From: an uncultured Armatimonadota bacterium
GTDB lineage: Bacteria > Armatimonadota > Fimbriimonadia > Fimbriimonadales > Fimbriimonadaceae
Assembly: GCA_903833215.1 (NCBI GenBank)
Contig: CAILEM010000048.1
Location: 1 to 64,000 of the forward strand
Length of the DNA: 64,000 nt
Direction: 5' to 3'
Below, one piece after another: positions 52,366-60,421 of this stretch (position 1 is the first letter of the stretch; the number at the start of each line of letters is the position of its first letter). The position numbers were made by a program, and so were the translations under genes. The notes beneath the pieces are model-generated. The model searched no databases, was not told the DNA's origin, and saw only the letters and a list, made by a program, of their open reading frames with translations.

Positions 52366-53748
52366 TTGAAGATTGTCACGTTCCGTAGTCTCTTGGATTA
52401 CTTTATGAACCGCAAAACCGAAGCCGATGAGTCACCGAAAATCGCCGTGATGGGGGTCTTCGCCAACTTAGATCGGGTGTATTCAGTTGCGGGAATAGTA
52501 ACCGATCAGTTGAAGCTGCTAACCGACGAGGGGCATAAGCTTGTCTTTTTGACAACCACGGATTTTAGGGACCAGGAGTTGATTCCCGTAGGCGTCGAAG
52601 TGAGGACGTACCCCAGGTTTACCGGCGCCGTACCCTTTCCGGAAGACAATTTGGATGCGTTCAATGTCTATGTCGCGGAAACCGGTGTTATCTTGGCTGA
52701 ACTGCTCAAGGATTGTTCGATCTGCATCACCCACGACGTGATGTTTCTGCTCGACTACCTGCCGATCAACTGGGCTTTACGAACGGCGGCGGAATCTCTG
52801 CCGGATCTGAGATTCCTACACTGGATCCATTCGGCGCCATTTGCGCGAGCGAAAGAGATCGAGTATCCCATCACCGGCTTTTACCAACCGTTGAAGAACT
52901 CGCAGTACGTTTACCTCAATCGAACGGATGTGTCACGCCTTGCGGAAATGGTTGGCGTCGCGGAAGGACTGGTCAGGCTTGTCCACAATCCCATCGATTT
53001 GTGCGCCTACAAAAACGTCCATCCGCTTGCCCAAGAGATTCTCGAGAAGATTGATTACTTCATGGCGGACACGATCTGCATCTATCCCATCCGTTTGAAT
53101 CCGGCAAAGCAGGCGGATAAGGTGATCAAATTGGTAGCCGCGTTGAAACAGCACGGACAAAGCGTTCGCTTGATTGTTTGCAACAGTTACAACAGCTTGG
53201 CGTGGAAGAAGAACGTCGACCCGGACGAGAAGTATCTCTCGGAGCTCAAGGAGACTGGCGAAAAATGGGGCCTCACCGAAACCGAGCTTATCTTCACCTC
53301 CAAATTCGAGAGCCAGTGGGCAAAGGAAGCTAATCACAACATGGAATTGGGTTTGCCGCGGGAGGCCATTTCAGGGCTAATGGCGGCAAGCGATCTGTTT
53401 GTACTGCCTAGTTTGACGGAAGCATGCTCCCTGATCATGTTGGAGGCGGCAATCTCTAAGAACTTGGTCGTTTTGAACGAAGATTTGGAAAGTCTGCACG
53501 AATTCGGCGGACTTAAGAACGAGCCGACGGGTTCCCGGCGAGCCGTTTACATCCCGTTTGGAAACCTTTACCGGCCAATCGAGCAGTACAACCCCAGCGA
53601 ACCCGAATGGTACGTGGAGTACGCGAGAGTCCTTATCGACATGCAGAGCCGGGACAAGGCCGTCCAGTTCTTCAAGTACGTTCGCAAGCGCCACCATCCT
53701 AAGTGGATTTATCAGCATCAGATTCAGCCCCTGCTTGGCGACAAATGA
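52366..53748 (+). CDS. GT4-family glycosyltransferase
   Basis: This 460-residue protein has a GT-B fold: N-terminal KIAVMGVFANLDRVYSVAGI, and the C-terminal donor site ISGLMAASDLFVLPSLTEACS followed by MLEAAISKNLVVLNEDLESL, the E-x7-E motif area of GT4. It likely transfers an activated sugar to an unknown acceptor in the cytoplasm. The start is TTG 52366 or ATG 52405. It begins 14 bases after the IS, so its promoter may come from the IS end or have been shifted. It lies directly before the cluster of the cysteine-rich protein, 118 bases ahead. Confidence 0.8.
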   Translation: MKIVTFRSLLDYFMNRKTEADESPKIAVMGVFANLDRVYSVAGIVTDQLKLLTDEGHKLVFLTTTDFRDQELIPVGVEVRTYPRFTGAVPFPEDNLDAFNVYVAETGVILAELLKDCSICITHDVMFLLDYLPINWALRTAAESLPDLRFLHWIHSAPFARAKEIEYPITGFYQPLKNSQYVYLNRTDVSRLAEMVGVAEGLVRLVHNPIDLCAYKNVHPLAQEILEKIDYFMADTICIYPIRLNPAKQADKVIKLVAALKQHGQSVRLIVCNSYNSLAWKKNVDPDEKYLSELKETGEKWGLTETELIFTSKFESQWAKEANHNMELGLPREAISGLMAASDLFVLPSLTEACSLIMLEAAISKNLVVLNEDLESLHEFGGLKNEPTGSRRAVYIPFGNLYRPIEQYNPSEPEWYVEYARVLIDMQSRDKAVQFFKYVRKRHHPKWIYQHQIQPLLGDK

Positions 53749-53866
53749 ACTTGTCAACTAAGTCATTGCCTTCCCCGCAAAGATTTCTCAAATTATCCAG
53801 ATATTTAACCGGGTATTGCTGGTTTTGCCCCTATACTGGTTGTTATCGCGGTCCCCGGATTCAACA

Positions 53867-54889
53867 ATGGTCCCGAAACCGATTCTGGCTCCTAGCCTCC
53901 TTCTCTTAGTTGCCTGTGCTTCGCCGCAGGCCTCTCCCCCTTCGAACGTCGACACAAACTCTTGGATTACCCGAGCTGTTGCAATCTGTCGTGCGCGTGA
54001 GTCGGTCTATGACAGGGCCAGAATTGAGTTCAAAACCTGGACACCGTCCACCGGCGAAGGCCGGTTTATTTGTGAGAACTGGCCAGGCCGACTCAATCTC
54101 TGGGAAGTAGAAAAAGGAAACCGCCGGTTAATCCTCAAATGCGAAGAGGGAAAGGTCTGGACAACGATGCCGGGCGCTATGAATGAGGGTCGCTTCGCCC
54201 TTTACTACGGAACGGAAGATCAAGGAAAAATCTCCCAAGTCTCGTCCATTATCCTCAACCCGCTCGTAACCGGGTGCCTGCTGGCGCCGGGCGTTACCGC
54301 TATGAGTCGTGCAATCTCAAGCGTGAAAGGTGCCAATGCAGAGGTCTCCGCTGGCCGCCTCACCTGCAATTTCACGCCATCGCCCGGGCTCTTTCCCAGG
54401 CAAACCCATTATCAACTTGAGCTTCCGTCAAATGGCGGTCCAGGCATCGTCACCTTTACGATTTCGACGGTGGGACTGCCTTCGCGCAAATACGTCAGCC
54501 GGTACTCGATCGACGGAAGGTTAAGCGGCAATGAACTTGAGGTGTCCGGTGGAAAATCGACAATCCTGTCCAAGGTCGAAATCCTCTCAGTTACCAAAAT
54601 GGCTGAGCCGCCGGCTCGATTGACGATGACCCACGGCCACCCATACTACGACACGGTCGTTCAAACGTACAGATATTGGGGCCTAAAGGCTGTCTTCCAA
54701 ACCAAAGAAGCAGAAAAGGTCTTGGCTGCGGCGAAGTTAAAGAAGCAGCTTACTTTGTCCAACGAGACGGCAAACCTCAATTGTGGCCAAGAGTCCCTTT
54801 ACTACCTTTCGAAGTTTATCGGCAAGCAGGGACTTGACGTAGACCAAAATCCGGCACCATTTGGGACGACCCTTGGCGACGTGGCTTAA
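53867..54889 (+). CDS. Lipoprotein with N-terminal half of a C39-like cysteine peptidase domain (stops early)
   Basis: The 340-residue product begins MVPKPILAPSLLLLVACASP, a lipobox LVAC with the lipidated Cys at residue 17. The middle part is beta-rich and LolA-like in style (FICENWPGRLNLWEVEKGNR), with no enzyme motif. From residue 300 the sequence ANLNCGQESLYYLSKFIGKQ reads as the N-terminal Cys-Gly motif of a peptidase C39-like domain. The frame meets TAA at 54887-54889 right after TTLGDVA, but the same frame then continues with the rest of the domain. The upstream part is intact and starts 118 bases after the GT4 gene. Confidence 0.65.
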   Translation: MVPKPILAPSLLLLVACASPQASPPSNVDTNSWITRAVAICRARESVYDRARIEFKTWTPSTGEGRFICENWPGRLNLWEVEKGNRRLILKCEEGKVWTTMPGAMNEGRFALYYGTEDQGKISQVSSIILNPLVTGCLLAPGVTAMSRAISSVKGANAEVSAGRLTCNFTPSPGLFPRQTHYQLELPSNGGPGIVTFTISTVGLPSRKYVSRYSIDGRLSGNELEVSGGKSTILSKVEILSVTKMAEPPARLTMTHGHPYYDTVVQTYRYWGLKAVFQTKEAEKVLAAAKLKKQLTLSNETANLNCGQESLYYLSKFIGKQGLDVDQNPAPFGTTLGDVA

Positions 54890-55120
54890 TTAGGCAGATC
54901 TAAAGGGTGGGACTGCCAAATTCTTCGATATGCGACCAGTGACTTGAGCTCCGTGGAGTTGCCCGCACTTTTCTCGGTCTCGCCGTCACACTTCGTCGTC
55001 GTTACGTCCCGAGATAGAGAAGGATATCTCCTCATAAGTCCTCCGTACGCCGTGCAAAGGCTAACGGCGGACAACCTCCAAGCGGTTTGGTCCGGATACG
55101 TGATGAGGATTCTCAATTGA
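54890..55120 (+). pseudogene. C-terminal half of the C39-like domain, in frame after the TAA
   Basis: In the same frame as the lipoprotein, after one TAA, come LGRSKGWDCQILRYATSDLS, then SPSHFVVVTSRDREGYLLIS and ADNLQAVWSGYVMRILN, ending TGA at 55118. HFVVV is the His strand of C39-like peptidases (His at 54989-54991); the usual DP after it is SP here. The TTG start of the next gene overlaps this TGA, as in a coupled operon. The simplest reading is one gene of about 416 codons cut by a single nonsense change, or a sequencing error. Stop-codon readthrough is a less likely possibility. Confidence 0.7.
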
Positions 55121-56019
55121 AGGCAAAAGCTCTAGTTTGGCCCATATTGGCGTTTTGCGTCGGATGTGTCGGGATGGTTGTCGCGACACGGTTGCACGCA
55201 AATCCAAGCGGGATGGTGAGAAGAGAATTCGGAACTGTGCCCCCGCTGAAAGATCTGGTCTTCAAGACCGCAGTGAACAACCCGAACAGTTTTCCGCTGA
55301 TCTTGGAGGGCTTTGATAAGGCTTGCGGATTGAGGGTCACCGTCGATGGCGGCGGGATCGTCCCCCCGAAAGGGAGGGTCGAAATGACGCTGACCGCTCG
55401 GACCAACACACTCGCCGGCCCAGGCGGAGCAACCTTCGAACTTACCGAGAATAAGCTTGGAAAACGAACAGTTGTCCCTTACGTCCTCTCGTGGCTGGTC
55501 GCGCCACATCCTTCCCTGTCTCAAGGTGAGATCTGGTTCTCAGGCGACGATGTTTCTCCCAAAGTGCTCCAGTTGATGAACGCCGACAGTGGAGACCGAG
55601 TCCTGTCTGTCCACGCGCCAAGCTGTTATTCAATTAGCGTGGAAAAAGAAGGAGTTACTGTGACTCCTTCCACCAAGTTTGAGGATCTCGTGCCGGGAAC
55701 CTTGGAGGTCGCGCTGCAAACCAGTGTCGGACCGGTCAACCTTTCGATACCCATTGATCGGGTGCCCATCCGCAGCAACGCAGTAAGTCCCGGCTACATC
55801 TTCCTTACTCCCGGAGAGACCAAGCTGGCGCAATTTGATCACGGAGATGAGACCTGGAAGGTTGAAAAGCAAGGACCCTACGCGACGGCTGAGATCCGCG
55901 GGAACACGATCACAGTAAAGGGTGGTCGCGCCGGAGACGATCATGAAGCGGCGATCTTCTTCCGCAGCTCCAAGGGTCAAACAGCGGAGTTGCACGCGTT
56001 TGTTGAAGGCTCCAAGTGA
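55117..56019 (+). CDS. DUF1573-like membrane-anchored protein
   Basis: From TTG 55117 the protein has 300 residues. One N-terminal helix (ALVWPILAFCVGCVGMVVAT) anchors an extracytoplasmic part whose start (MVRREFGTVPPLKDLVFKTA, then NNPNSFPLILEGFDKACGLR) fits a DUF1573/ASH-type Ig-like domain. Two such domains may be present, the second near LLQLMNADSGDRVLSVHAP. DUF1573 proteins often accompany secreted, disulfide-containing products in Planctomycetes and relatives. The start overlaps the previous TGA; its own TGA overlaps the GTG of the VKOR gene. The role is unknown. Confidence 0.7.
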   Translation: MKAKALVWPILAFCVGCVGMVVATRLHANPSGMVRREFGTVPPLKDLVFKTAVNNPNSFPLILEGFDKACGLRVTVDGGGIVPPKGRVEMTLTARTNTLAGPGGATFELTENKLGKRTVVPYVLSWLVAPHPSLSQGEIWFSGDDVSPKVLQLMNADSGDRVLSVHAPSCYSISVEKEGVTVTPSTKFEDLVPGTLEVALQTSVGPVNLSIPIDRVPIRSNAVSPGYIFLTPGETKLAQFDHGDETWKVEKQGPYATAEIRGNTITVKGGRAGDDHEAAIFFRSSKGQTAELHAFVEGSK

Positions 56020-56972
56020 AAATAGCCCGTTCCCTTGTTCTCGGCCTCCTTGGGATCTTTCTGATCTTGGCGTTCTGCGACCACTTCGGGATCGGATCAT
56101 TAACTTGCGGTGAAGGTTGCTCCGCCGCGACATCCGGATGGTTTGGATCGTTCGTGTTGGTTTTAGGCGCGGTTGCGCAGGGCGGATTAGTCTATTTGTT
56201 GGTCACGAACAAGGACCACGAGTTCAAAATCTTCTCCGGAATATGCGCTGCCGGCGGAGTTGCGCTCATCGGTCTGATGATCTTCTCCTTTCACTCGGTC
56301 TGTCAGACTTGTGCAGGATTTGACGTGACGATGCTCATTCTATGGGTGTCAAATTGGTGGTCCGGAAAGGCGAAGTTCGCGCTGATCCCGACAGCATTGA
56401 TCCTTTCCGTCCTACCCGGCATTGTGCTCTTTGAAAGGTTCGCACCCAAATCGGCGGCTGCGAACGAATCTCCCGACATCGCAAGGTACGAGGGAGAGAC
56501 CCTTGATCCGATGCGCACCAACCTCATCGTCTTCGCAGACCCTAATTGCCTTCATTGCCGAAAGCTTGTTGAAAAGCTACTTGCCAATAACAAGCAATAC
56601 CAAGTGTTTGATCGCTGGGTGGTGTTTGAGCCACCGATGGAAAGCGGAAGACGCGTCGCTGCAATTATCGCTGCTTTACAATCCCGCGGTGACCGTTTTG
56701 CAACACCCTTGCTGCGCGATCTTTCGTCGTCGCAAGGTGAGTTTACGGATCATCAACTCGTCACTTTTGCCGAGAACATCGGCATCTCCGAAAAAATGAA
56801 AGCGATGCTTGTGAATCTTCCGCAGGACGGTGTAAATCGGCTAATGGAAGACGCCAAGAGCGCATCGCAGTGCAGGATCACCAAGGTACCTGCCGTTTAC
56901 TTAATATTAGGAGAAGGTGGTTCAGGTAAAGGCTGGAACATCGTGCCTGACGATCAAGTTGTTAGCGAATAG
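56016..56972 (+). CDS. VKOR-like/thioredoxin fusion, disulfide-forming membrane enzyme
   Basis: This 318-residue protein begins at GTG 56016. The N-terminal half has four hydrophobic helices with loop cysteines (LTCGEGCSAATSGWFG) and a redox motif FHSVCQTCAGFDV, the CxxC of vitamin-K-epoxide-reductase homologs that pass electrons to quinones. The C-terminal half is a DsbA/thioredoxin-like domain (NLIVFADPNCLHCRKLVEKL with CLHC; cis-Pro region ITKVPAVYLI). Such fusions oxidise proteins in the periplasm by themselves. It lies 22 bases before the gene of an 8-Cys small protein, which is its most obvious substrate. Confidence 0.82.
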   Translation: MKIARSLVLGLLGIFLILAFCDHFGIGSLTCGEGCSAATSGWFGSFVLVLGAVAQGGLVYLLVTNKDHEFKIFSGICAAGGVALIGLMIFSFHSVCQTCAGFDVTMLILWVSNWWSGKAKFALIPTALILSVLPGIVLFERFAPKSAAANESPDIARYEGETLDPMRTNLIVFADPNCLHCRKLVEKLLANNKQYQVFDRWVVFEPPMESGRRVAAIIAALQSRGDRFATPLLRDLSSSQGEFTDHQLVTFAENIGISEKMKAMLVNLPQDGVNRLMEDAKSASQCRITKVPAVYLILGEGGSGKGWNIVPDDQVVSE

Positions 56973-56994
56973 CGATCGACAAGGAAATTGACAA

Positions 56995-57405
56995 ATGAAG
57001 AAGTCTATGAACGTCTTCAGCGCCTTGGGCGCTGGGTTGGTAGTGGGTGCCGGAATGATGGTGGGTGCAGCGAATATGCATTCGCGTCCACAAGTGGTAG
57101 GCGACAAAGAGGCTGGCAAGGTCAAGGGGGGAGACATATTCTCCGCCTGCAGCTTCCCTACCTGCAACTCATACGGAACCTGCAGTACCGGATTTGGCGG
57201 TGAATACTATTCAGACCCGGTCAGCACTACAAAGAGCTGTACGGCTGCCTCATACCCTTACTGCGGCGATCAGCCGAAGAAGGTGACTTGCGTTTACCAG
57301 GTGTACTCTGATAGATTGTGCACTGTTCATAGCGGTACGCAGTCGATAACCAGTCCCTACTGCGCACTCCTGACGGCTACTGCAACGTCAACTGTAGCAG
57401 GCTAA
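56995..57405 (+). CDS. Small cysteine-rich exported protein with double-glycine leader
   Basis: This 136-residue protein has a good ribosome site (AAGGAAA). Residues 1-30 form a Sec-like signal (MKKSMNVFSALGAGLVVGAG...). Residues 35-46 read VGDKEAGKVKGG, which matches the double-glycine leader rule: hydrophobic at -12, Glu at -8, small hydrophobic at -7, Val at -4 and GG at -2/-1. The rest, about 90 residues, has eight Cys (FSAC, PTC, GTC, KSC, YPYC, VTC, DRLC, SPYC) and is rich in Ser, Thr and Tyr. I know no family. Its place after the VKOR fusion and the C39-like gene suggests oxidative folding and proteolytic maturation outside the cell membrane. Confidence 0.75.
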   Translation: MKKSMNVFSALGAGLVVGAGMMVGAANMHSRPQVVGDKEAGKVKGGDIFSACSFPTCNSYGTCSTGFGGEYYSDPVSTTKSCTAASYPYCGDQPKKVTCVYQVYSDRLCTVHSGTQSITSPYCALLTATATSTVAG

Positions 57406-57465
57406 TTAGCAGTGGGCTTTGACAAAACTTCGTTCCGCTCAAGGCCCAGGTGCTCGCTGGACAAC

Positions 57466-58122
57466 ATGATGATTAAACAGAACCCACAAATAGGAGCTAG
57501 TCGAGCCTTTACGTTGATTGAGCTCATGGTAGTAATGGCGATTATTGCCATACTTGCCTCTATCTTGATGCCGGTCTTTGCCAGCGCTCTCGAACGTGGC
57601 AAGCAGGCGTCGTGCCTGGAGAATCTCCATCAATTAGATCTCTCAATAACCCTTTACTCAAATGATTCGGATGGATTTGCTCCATGCTATACGTCGAACG
57701 AACTGTTTCTTTCTAACGGCGGTCCGCTGCCTTCGAACTCCGATGATCCGAAGCTGCTTACACAAGTCATAAATCCGTATCTAAAGTCGAAGCAGGCTTG
57801 GTTCTGCCCAAGCGATAGGATGGTGAGCAAGCCTGTTTTCTATCTCGGAATCGTCCACACCTACATGAGCTACAACGTAGTTACATTCGATCCCGTTGAC
57901 CGCGGCGGATTACCTCATTTGAACCTCGATTCGGCGCCTACCGGCAAATTCCTCGTTGGCGACGCGGTCGCCCCATTGTTCGACTCCGATTCGGTGTTCG
58001 TTACCGGCGAACCCCCGTATCCATCGCTTTCCAACCACGGTGCCACGATTTCCCAATACGTTAATGTTGGAGGTTCAGCTTTGCGTGTGAGCCCACGATT
58101 CCTTTCAGGCGCGTTGTACTAA
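57466..58122 (+). CDS. Pseudopilin-like protein next to the cysteine-rich protein gene
   Basis: From ATG 57466 the protein has 218 residues: a short leader, SRA/FTLIELMVVMAIIAILASI with Glu5, and PVFASALERGKQASCLENL. The body contains FCPSDRM and SLSNHGATISQYVNVGG, as in DUF1559-type or H-x9-DG-like pseudopilins of this phylum. The cleavage residue before Phe is Ala in place of the usual Gly, which some peptidases accept. It follows the cysteine-rich gene by 60 bases and may be a substrate or scaffold in the same export process. Confidence 0.7.
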   Translation: MMIKQNPQIGASRAFTLIELMVVMAIIAILASILMPVFASALERGKQASCLENLHQLDLSITLYSNDSDGFAPCYTSNELFLSNGGPLPSNSDDPKLLTQVINPYLKSKQAWFCPSDRMVSKPVFYLGIVHTYMSYNVVTFDPVDRGGLPHLNLDSAPTGKFLVGDAVAPLFDSDSVFVTGEPPYPSLSNHGATISQYVNVGGSALRVSPRFLSGALY

Positions 58123-58221
58123 TCATCAGAGCGTGTAGATTGATTGCTGCTTTCAGCGGAGCCGTTTTTCACAACGCACGGCCATGGATCAACTCGCAGT
58201 ATTACTAAGGAGCCATTCAGA

Positions 58222-59112
58222 TTGAGGTTTGTTGTAACCGGTGGTTCGGGCTTTATCGGCAATCGACTGGTGAGGGGCCTATTAGCACAGGGCCTTAGGG
58301 TTCAGGTCCTCGACGAGTCGATGTCAGGATTGGCAGACATCTGCTCCCCGCTTTTGGGTTTGCATTGCGGGTCCGTTCTCGACTCTTACTTAATTTCATC
58401 CCTGGTCAAAGAGAGCGACGTTCTCATTCATTTGGCAGCGTTCTCGAGTTTGAACCGATGTAAGGAAGACCCCATCCACTCAAGACGAGTGAACGTAGAA
58501 GGCACAAAGCTGATTGGCGATATCGTCAATAGGTTCAGAAAGCTGGTTATCTTTACTTCATCAGCCGCCGTTTATGGGAGCAATCCTCCTCCGCATAGCG
58601 AAAACATGGACGTCAACCCCTTATCGCTCTATGCTGAGCAAAAAGTAGAAGCTGAGGAGCACCTCATAGAATCTGGATCAAGCCTGATATTGCGGTTGTT
58701 TAACGTGTATGGACCCTCTTGTCCAGGCAATAACTCGAACGAAGGCGTCATTTCAAAGTTCCTAAAGGGCGCCTTAGAGAATACGCCAGTGTCTGTTTCT
58801 GGCGACGGGGGCCAACTGAGAGATTTCGTTTACATTGACGAAGTTGTCAGAGCCTTGATCTTAGGTAGCAGATTTGCCGGAACATCGAGTGTGTTCAATG
58901 TCGGTACAGGTGTGAATTCTAGTGTGAACGAGTTGGTGCGCCTCATCAGCAGGGTTACCGGAAGGAATGTAGAAACTAGGGGCTGCCAGGGCAAAGGCGA
59001 TGAGGTTAGGATTAGCTTGGCAGAGACAACGAAGGCGTCCAATGTCTTAGGATTCACAAGCACTGTTCCACTCGTCGATGGGCTTGCGCGAACGTACCGG
59101 GCCCTTCAATGA
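58222..59112 (+). CDS. NAD-dependent sugar-nucleotide epimerase/dehydratase
   Basis: This 296-residue protein from TTG 58222 has AAGGAG about 11 bases ahead. Extended SDR features are RFVVTGGSGFIGNRLVRGLL (NAD loop GxxGxxG), IHLAAFSSL, VIFTSSAAVYGSN (Ser), LYAEQKVEAEEHL (active-site YxxxK written as YAEQK), LRLFNVYGP and GDGGQLRDFVYIDEVVRA. It resembles UDP-glucose 4-epimerases. It may supply a nucleotide sugar, possibly for the GT4 enzyme of the same region. The upstream open frame to 58144 shows no family similarity. Confidence 0.85.
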   Translation: MRFVVTGGSGFIGNRLVRGLLAQGLRVQVLDESMSGLADICSPLLGLHCGSVLDSYLISSLVKESDVLIHLAAFSSLNRCKEDPIHSRRVNVEGTKLIGDIVNRFRKLVIFTSSAAVYGSNPPPHSENMDVNPLSLYAEQKVEAEEHLIESGSSLILRLFNVYGPSCPGNNSNEGVISKFLKGALENTPVSVSGDGGQLRDFVYIDEVVRALILGSRFAGTSSVFNVGTGVNSSVNELVRLISRVTGRNVETRGCQGKGDEVRISLAETTKASNVLGFTSTVPLVDGLARTYRALQ

Positions 59113-59217
59113 CGATCCGCAGAAACCACCAGGGATTTCGCGCAAAATTACATGCTCCGACAACACCCGCTTTGCAGACGGGTCCGGTTCCATGAATTCT
59201 TGTTTGCTTGCGGTGCT

Positions 59218-59700
59218 ATGCAAGGAATTAGAATCCGTGCAAAGGTGCACTCCACGTCCAAGCTAAAATCCTGGTGTCAACTAGCTTGCTCTTTCGTCGC
59301 TTGCGCGGTTGGCATTTGCGCCGAGGAGGCTCAAGGGCCTCCTAACACGTTGTGGCAGAGGGGCGCGTTTGCAGGGGCGCCCGTCGCGGTGGCGTACTCC
59401 CACGATGGCACGATGCTTGCGACGGGAACAGCTGGTGAGGGTTCGGCAGAACTGGCGATTAAGATTTGGCGGATCGCGGATGGCCAATTGCTGCACTCAT
59501 ATTTCCGCCAGGGAGCAGTATTAGCAGTAGCGTTCACTCCAGACGACACTTCAGTCATCGCGGCCGACAGCGCTCGCGAAATCGTCCGGGTAGCAGTGAA
59601 GCCGTACGCCGCAACCGTTGTCACAAATGCAATTTCGGCAAGTTTTCATGCCGCCGCGATCTCGCTGGACGCGTCACTAGTAGCGACCGACAACGACTGA
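59218..59700 (+). pseudogene. WD40-repeat exported protein, truncated
   Basis: The frame from ATG 59218 has 160 residues: a hydrophobic signal (CQLACSFVACAVGICAEEAQ) and the start of a WD40 propeller (VAVAYSHDGTMLATGT, ELAIKIWRIADGQLLHS, VLAVAFTPDDTSVIAADS). It ends in TGA 59698-59700 after barely two blades, where a propeller needs around seven. An IS3-type remnant begins 55 bases later, so the gene was probably cut by transposition and later deletion. Confidence 0.65.
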
Positions 59701-59755
59701 CGGGTTCCCCTTAGATTGACCCATTTGGAGTGCAAGATCCGTCTGGAATCACATT

Positions 59756-59854
59756 CATGGGAAAGGTAAGCGTTACACCGAGGATGATCTCCTCAAGGTG
59801 CTTGAGGAGATCGAAGCCGGCGGCGCCGTTGCGCCGGTGGCCCGCGCGCATGGT
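59756..59854 (+). pseudogene. IS3-type orfA fragment
   Basis: Thirty-three codons read GKGKRYTEDDLLKVLEEIEA, then GGAVAPVARAHG, the N-terminal helix-turn-helix of an IS3/IS911-type OrfA (rYteeqi..vl.e.eaG..v..var.hg). The similarity stops at about 59854. No orfB and no matching ends are seen. Confidence 0.6.
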
Positions 59855-60421
59855 AATGAATGCCCCCCAGAGAAGTTTGCACCCACAAAGCCCATGTTCG
59901 GAATGCGGCATTGTCTCATTCCGAAGAAGGAGTTCTTTGCCAAGAAGTCAAATCATGCCCTGCCTTTTCTTTTCTGCCCAAACTTTGGGCAGACACACCG
60001 ATATTAGGCGGCATTTCAGAGCACTGTAAAGACGGACTTAGGTTCAAATTGGCCACTTTGCCCGACCAAAAGCCTCCGTCCTAAGGAGGGCGCCGGGGGT
60101 TCGCGGGCGAGGAGTTTATCCCGCCGAAGGGGAATGGAGCACGGCGGAATCGGGATGGCCGCCAAAATCATAGGTGAATTAGGTTCAAATATGGGCCAAA
60201 TTACCTCTGATTACGAGGCCCTTCTTTTCACCGGAATTGGCTTTTGCGCTGGGTGGCCGGGATTTGGTTGACCCAAACTACACCATAGCTTCACTGCGGT
60301 ATTGCAGACATATTGATGGAGCATCCAGTAATCCTGCCATCGGCAAGGTAGCGGGGGTGCTCTATATCAGTGAGATTGCGATTCGAGATTGCGATCCGAA
60401 CTAAGGCTATTGCGTTGTTTC
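59855..60421. other. Gene-poor decayed stretch
   Basis: I see no supported gene in this interval. It holds a perfect 21-bp inverted repeat at 59973-59993 (TCTGCCCAAA, C, TTTGGGCAGA), two copies of TTAGGTTCAAAT (about 60036 and 60180), and a 13-base near-tandem GAGATTGCGATTC/GAGATTGCGATCC around 60370-60398. These look like residues of former mobile elements. Confidence 0.5.
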
